The notes beneath the pieces are model-generated. The model did no database searches, was not told where the DNA came from, and saw nothing but the letters and a program-made list of their open reading frames with translations. A stretch of DNA of 64,000 nucleotides from Qipengyuania oceanensis (GTDB lineage: Bacteria; Pseudomonadota; Alphaproteobacteria; Sphingomonadales; Sphingomonadaceae). This document shows, in pieces, positions 62,726-64,000 of this stretch. The stretch covers positions 1,736,001 through 1,800,000 of the forward strand of contig NZ_WTYN01000001.1 in NCBI RefSeq assembly GCF_009827535.1, given 5' to 3'. A program made the position numbers and the translations under genes. Positions within the stretch are counted from its first letter, which is position 1. Each line of letters begins with the position of its first letter.

Positions 62726-64000
62726 ATGGCTGAAGCAGACCCCCAACTCGACACAGATTTCACCAAGCTCGTCGCCGACCTCGCAAAGGACGGTCGCGCG
62801 GCTCAGCGCAAGCTCGCCGCGATGAGCTCCGAGCAGAAAGCGGCAGCGCTCCACGCCGCCGCAGACGAACTGCGCGCGCGCAAGACCGCGATCCTCGATG
62901 CCAATGCGAAGGACGTGGCATCGGGCGAGGAGCGTGGGCTGACCGGCGCGATGCTCGACCGCTTGCGGCTCGATCCGGAGCGGCTGGAAGGCGTCGCCTC
63001 GGCCGTCGATGCCGTCGCCGACCTGCCGGACCCGGTGGGCGAGGAGATCGACCGCAACACTCAACCCAACGCCCTGGTGATGACGCGGGTTCGCATTCCG
63101 GTCGGCCTGCTCGGGATCATCTACGAAAGCCGTCCGAACGTGACTGCGGATGCAGCGGCATTGTGCGTTCGCGCGGGCAACGCCGTGCTTCTGCGCGGCG
63201 GCACCGAGGCGGTGCATTCGAACCGCGCGATCCACCAGGCGATGGTCGCCGGGCTCGAGAGCGCGGGTGTACCTGCAGCGGCAGTGCAGATCCTGCCGAC
63301 GCAGGACCGGGCAGCGGTCGGCGCGATGCTCAAGGCAGCCGGCCTGATCGACATGGTGATCCCGCGCGGCGGCAAGAGCCTGGTCGAGCGCGTCCAGAAC
63401 GAAGCGCGGGTGCCCGTGCTCGCGCACCTCGATGGCTTGTGCCACACCTATGTCCATTCGGCGGCCGATCCGGCCAAGGCCCGCGACATCGCGGTCAACG
63501 CCAAGCTGCGCCGAACGGGTATTTGCGGCGCGATGGAGACCCTGCTGATCGATGCGCAGTTCGACGGAGCGGCGGACGTCCTGGCCGCGATCGCCGACAA
63601 GGGTTGCGAACTGCGCGGCGATGGTCGTGCGCGTGCACTCGATTCCCGGGTCGCCCCGGCCAGCGAAGATGACTGGGACACCGAATATCTCGACGCGATC
63701 CTCTCTGTGAAGATCGTCGATGGTCTCGACGAAGCGATCGCCCATATCGAGGCGCACGGTTCGCACCACACCGATGTCATCGTGACCGAAGACGATGCCG
63801 CCGCGCAGCAGTTCATGGCCGAAGTCGATTCGGCCATCGTGATGCGCAACGCCTCCAGCCAGTTCGCCGATGGCGGCGAGTTCGGCCTGGGCGCCGAAAT
63901 CGGCATCGCAACGGGCCGCCTGCACGCGCGCGGCCCCGTCGCGCTGGAGGGGCTGACGACATACAAGTGGCTCGTCCATGGCGACGGCCAGACCCGCCCG
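62726..64000 (+). CDS. proA: Gamma-glutamyl phosphate reductase, cut by right edge
   Basis: 425 codons visible; the reading frame is open at the window end, where the sequence (TYKWLVHGDGQTRP) matches the usual C-terminus, so few residues are missing. The catalytic cysteine C267 sits in RRTGICGAMET. Reduces glutamyl-5-phosphate to the semialdehyde in proline synthesis. Start ATG 62726. Confidence 0.95.
   Translation, partial: MAEADPQLDTDFTKLVADLAKDGRAAQRKLAAMSSEQKAAALHAAADELRARKTAILDANAKDVASGEERGLTGAMLDRLRLDPERLEGVASAVDAVADLPDPVGEEIDRNTQPNALVMTRVRIPVGLLGIIYESRPNVTADAAALCVRAGNAVLLRGGTEAVHSNRAIHQAMVAGLESAGVPAAAVQILPTQDRAAVGAMLKAAGLIDMVIPRGGKSLVERVQNEARVPVLAHLDGLCHTYVHSAADPAKARDIAVNAKLRRTGICGAMETLLIDAQFDGAADVLAAIADKGCELRGDGRARALDSRVAPASEDDWDTEYLDAILSVKIVDGLDEAIAHIEAHGSHHTDVIVTEDDAAAQQFMAEVDSAIVMRNASSQFADGGEFGLGAEIGIATGRLHARGPVALEGLTTYKWLVHGDGQTRP

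Overview
The window is a contiguous, high-GC, gene-dense piece of an alphaproteobacterial chromosome. The gene content points to Sphingomonadales, most likely Erythrobacteraceae (Erythrobacter, Qipengyuania or Altererythrobacter relatives): a UrcA-family protein, DUF1491, DUF6489, DUF1192, DUF1013, a PopZ-like DUF2497 protein, CarD, and the block ppsR-maf-aroE-coaE-dnaQ facing hemE. No tRNA, rRNA, insertion sequence, prophage or CRISPR array is visible. Nearly all genes look like ordinary chromosomal genes, tightly packed, with many 4-nt ATGA overlaps between co-directional genes and several CTAG stop-to-stop overlaps between convergent genes.

Layout. 1-8.8 kb: a metallophosphoesterase (cut by the left edge) coupled to a lipid kinase; a UrcA protein; a LytS/LytTR-type two-component pair; class I fumarase; a trimmed isoaspartate methyltransferase with a TolC channel; a PopZ-like protein with a thioredoxin-like ferredoxin. 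8.8-17.3 kb: a CBS-domain protein, an ErpA-type Fe-S carrier, exonuclease III, a SleB hydrolase, then a long leftward block DUF1491, hotdog thioesterase, ptsN, hpf, dnaQ, coaE, aroE, maf, ppsR. 17.3-17.7 kb: the only intergenic gap over 300 bases. It lies between divergent ppsR and hemE and holds a 21-bp pure A/T run and DnaA-box-like sequences, so it is the best candidate for the replication origin. 17.7-29.8 kb: hemE, hemJ, rho, then an inserted accessory set (BLUF photoreceptor, SnoaL-like protein, membrane-anchored glutamate-synthase-like flavoprotein, dienelactone hydrolase, DUF6489), then mnmE, mnmG, rsmG, parA, parB. Three parS-type palindromes lie here, one between mnmE and mnmG and two inside the rsmG reading frame.

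29.8-34.3 kb: a surface-structure locus (DUF4402 subunit, PapD-like chaperone, 900-residue usher-like outer-membrane protein). This is the most unusual system in the window. 34.3-46 kb: a methionine sulfoxide reductase, a sorbosone-dehydrogenase-type protein, a DUF815 ATPase, acyl-CoA dehydrogenase, a Sua5/TsaC protein, two lipoproteins, carD, a BrkB membrane protein, fdxA, an S4 protein and an SUV3-like helicase. 46-56.5 kb: an M23 peptidase, hemB, two GNAT acetyltransferases, a gamma carbonic anhydrase, a DNA-repair ligase and exonuclease pair separated by a small secreted protein, and clpA with DUF1192. 56.5-64 kb: a quinone oxidoreductase, a GST, DUF1013, a fatty acyl-CoA ligase, a bactofilin with its M23 peptidase, and proA cut by the right edge.

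How it fits together. The window looks like the origin-proximal region of the chromosome. Replication start (candidate oriC), segregation (ParA, ParB, parS), cell-pole organisation (PopZ-like), tRNA modification and heme synthesis (hemE, hemJ, hemB) are clustered. The genes nearest the candidate origin run away from it on both sides.
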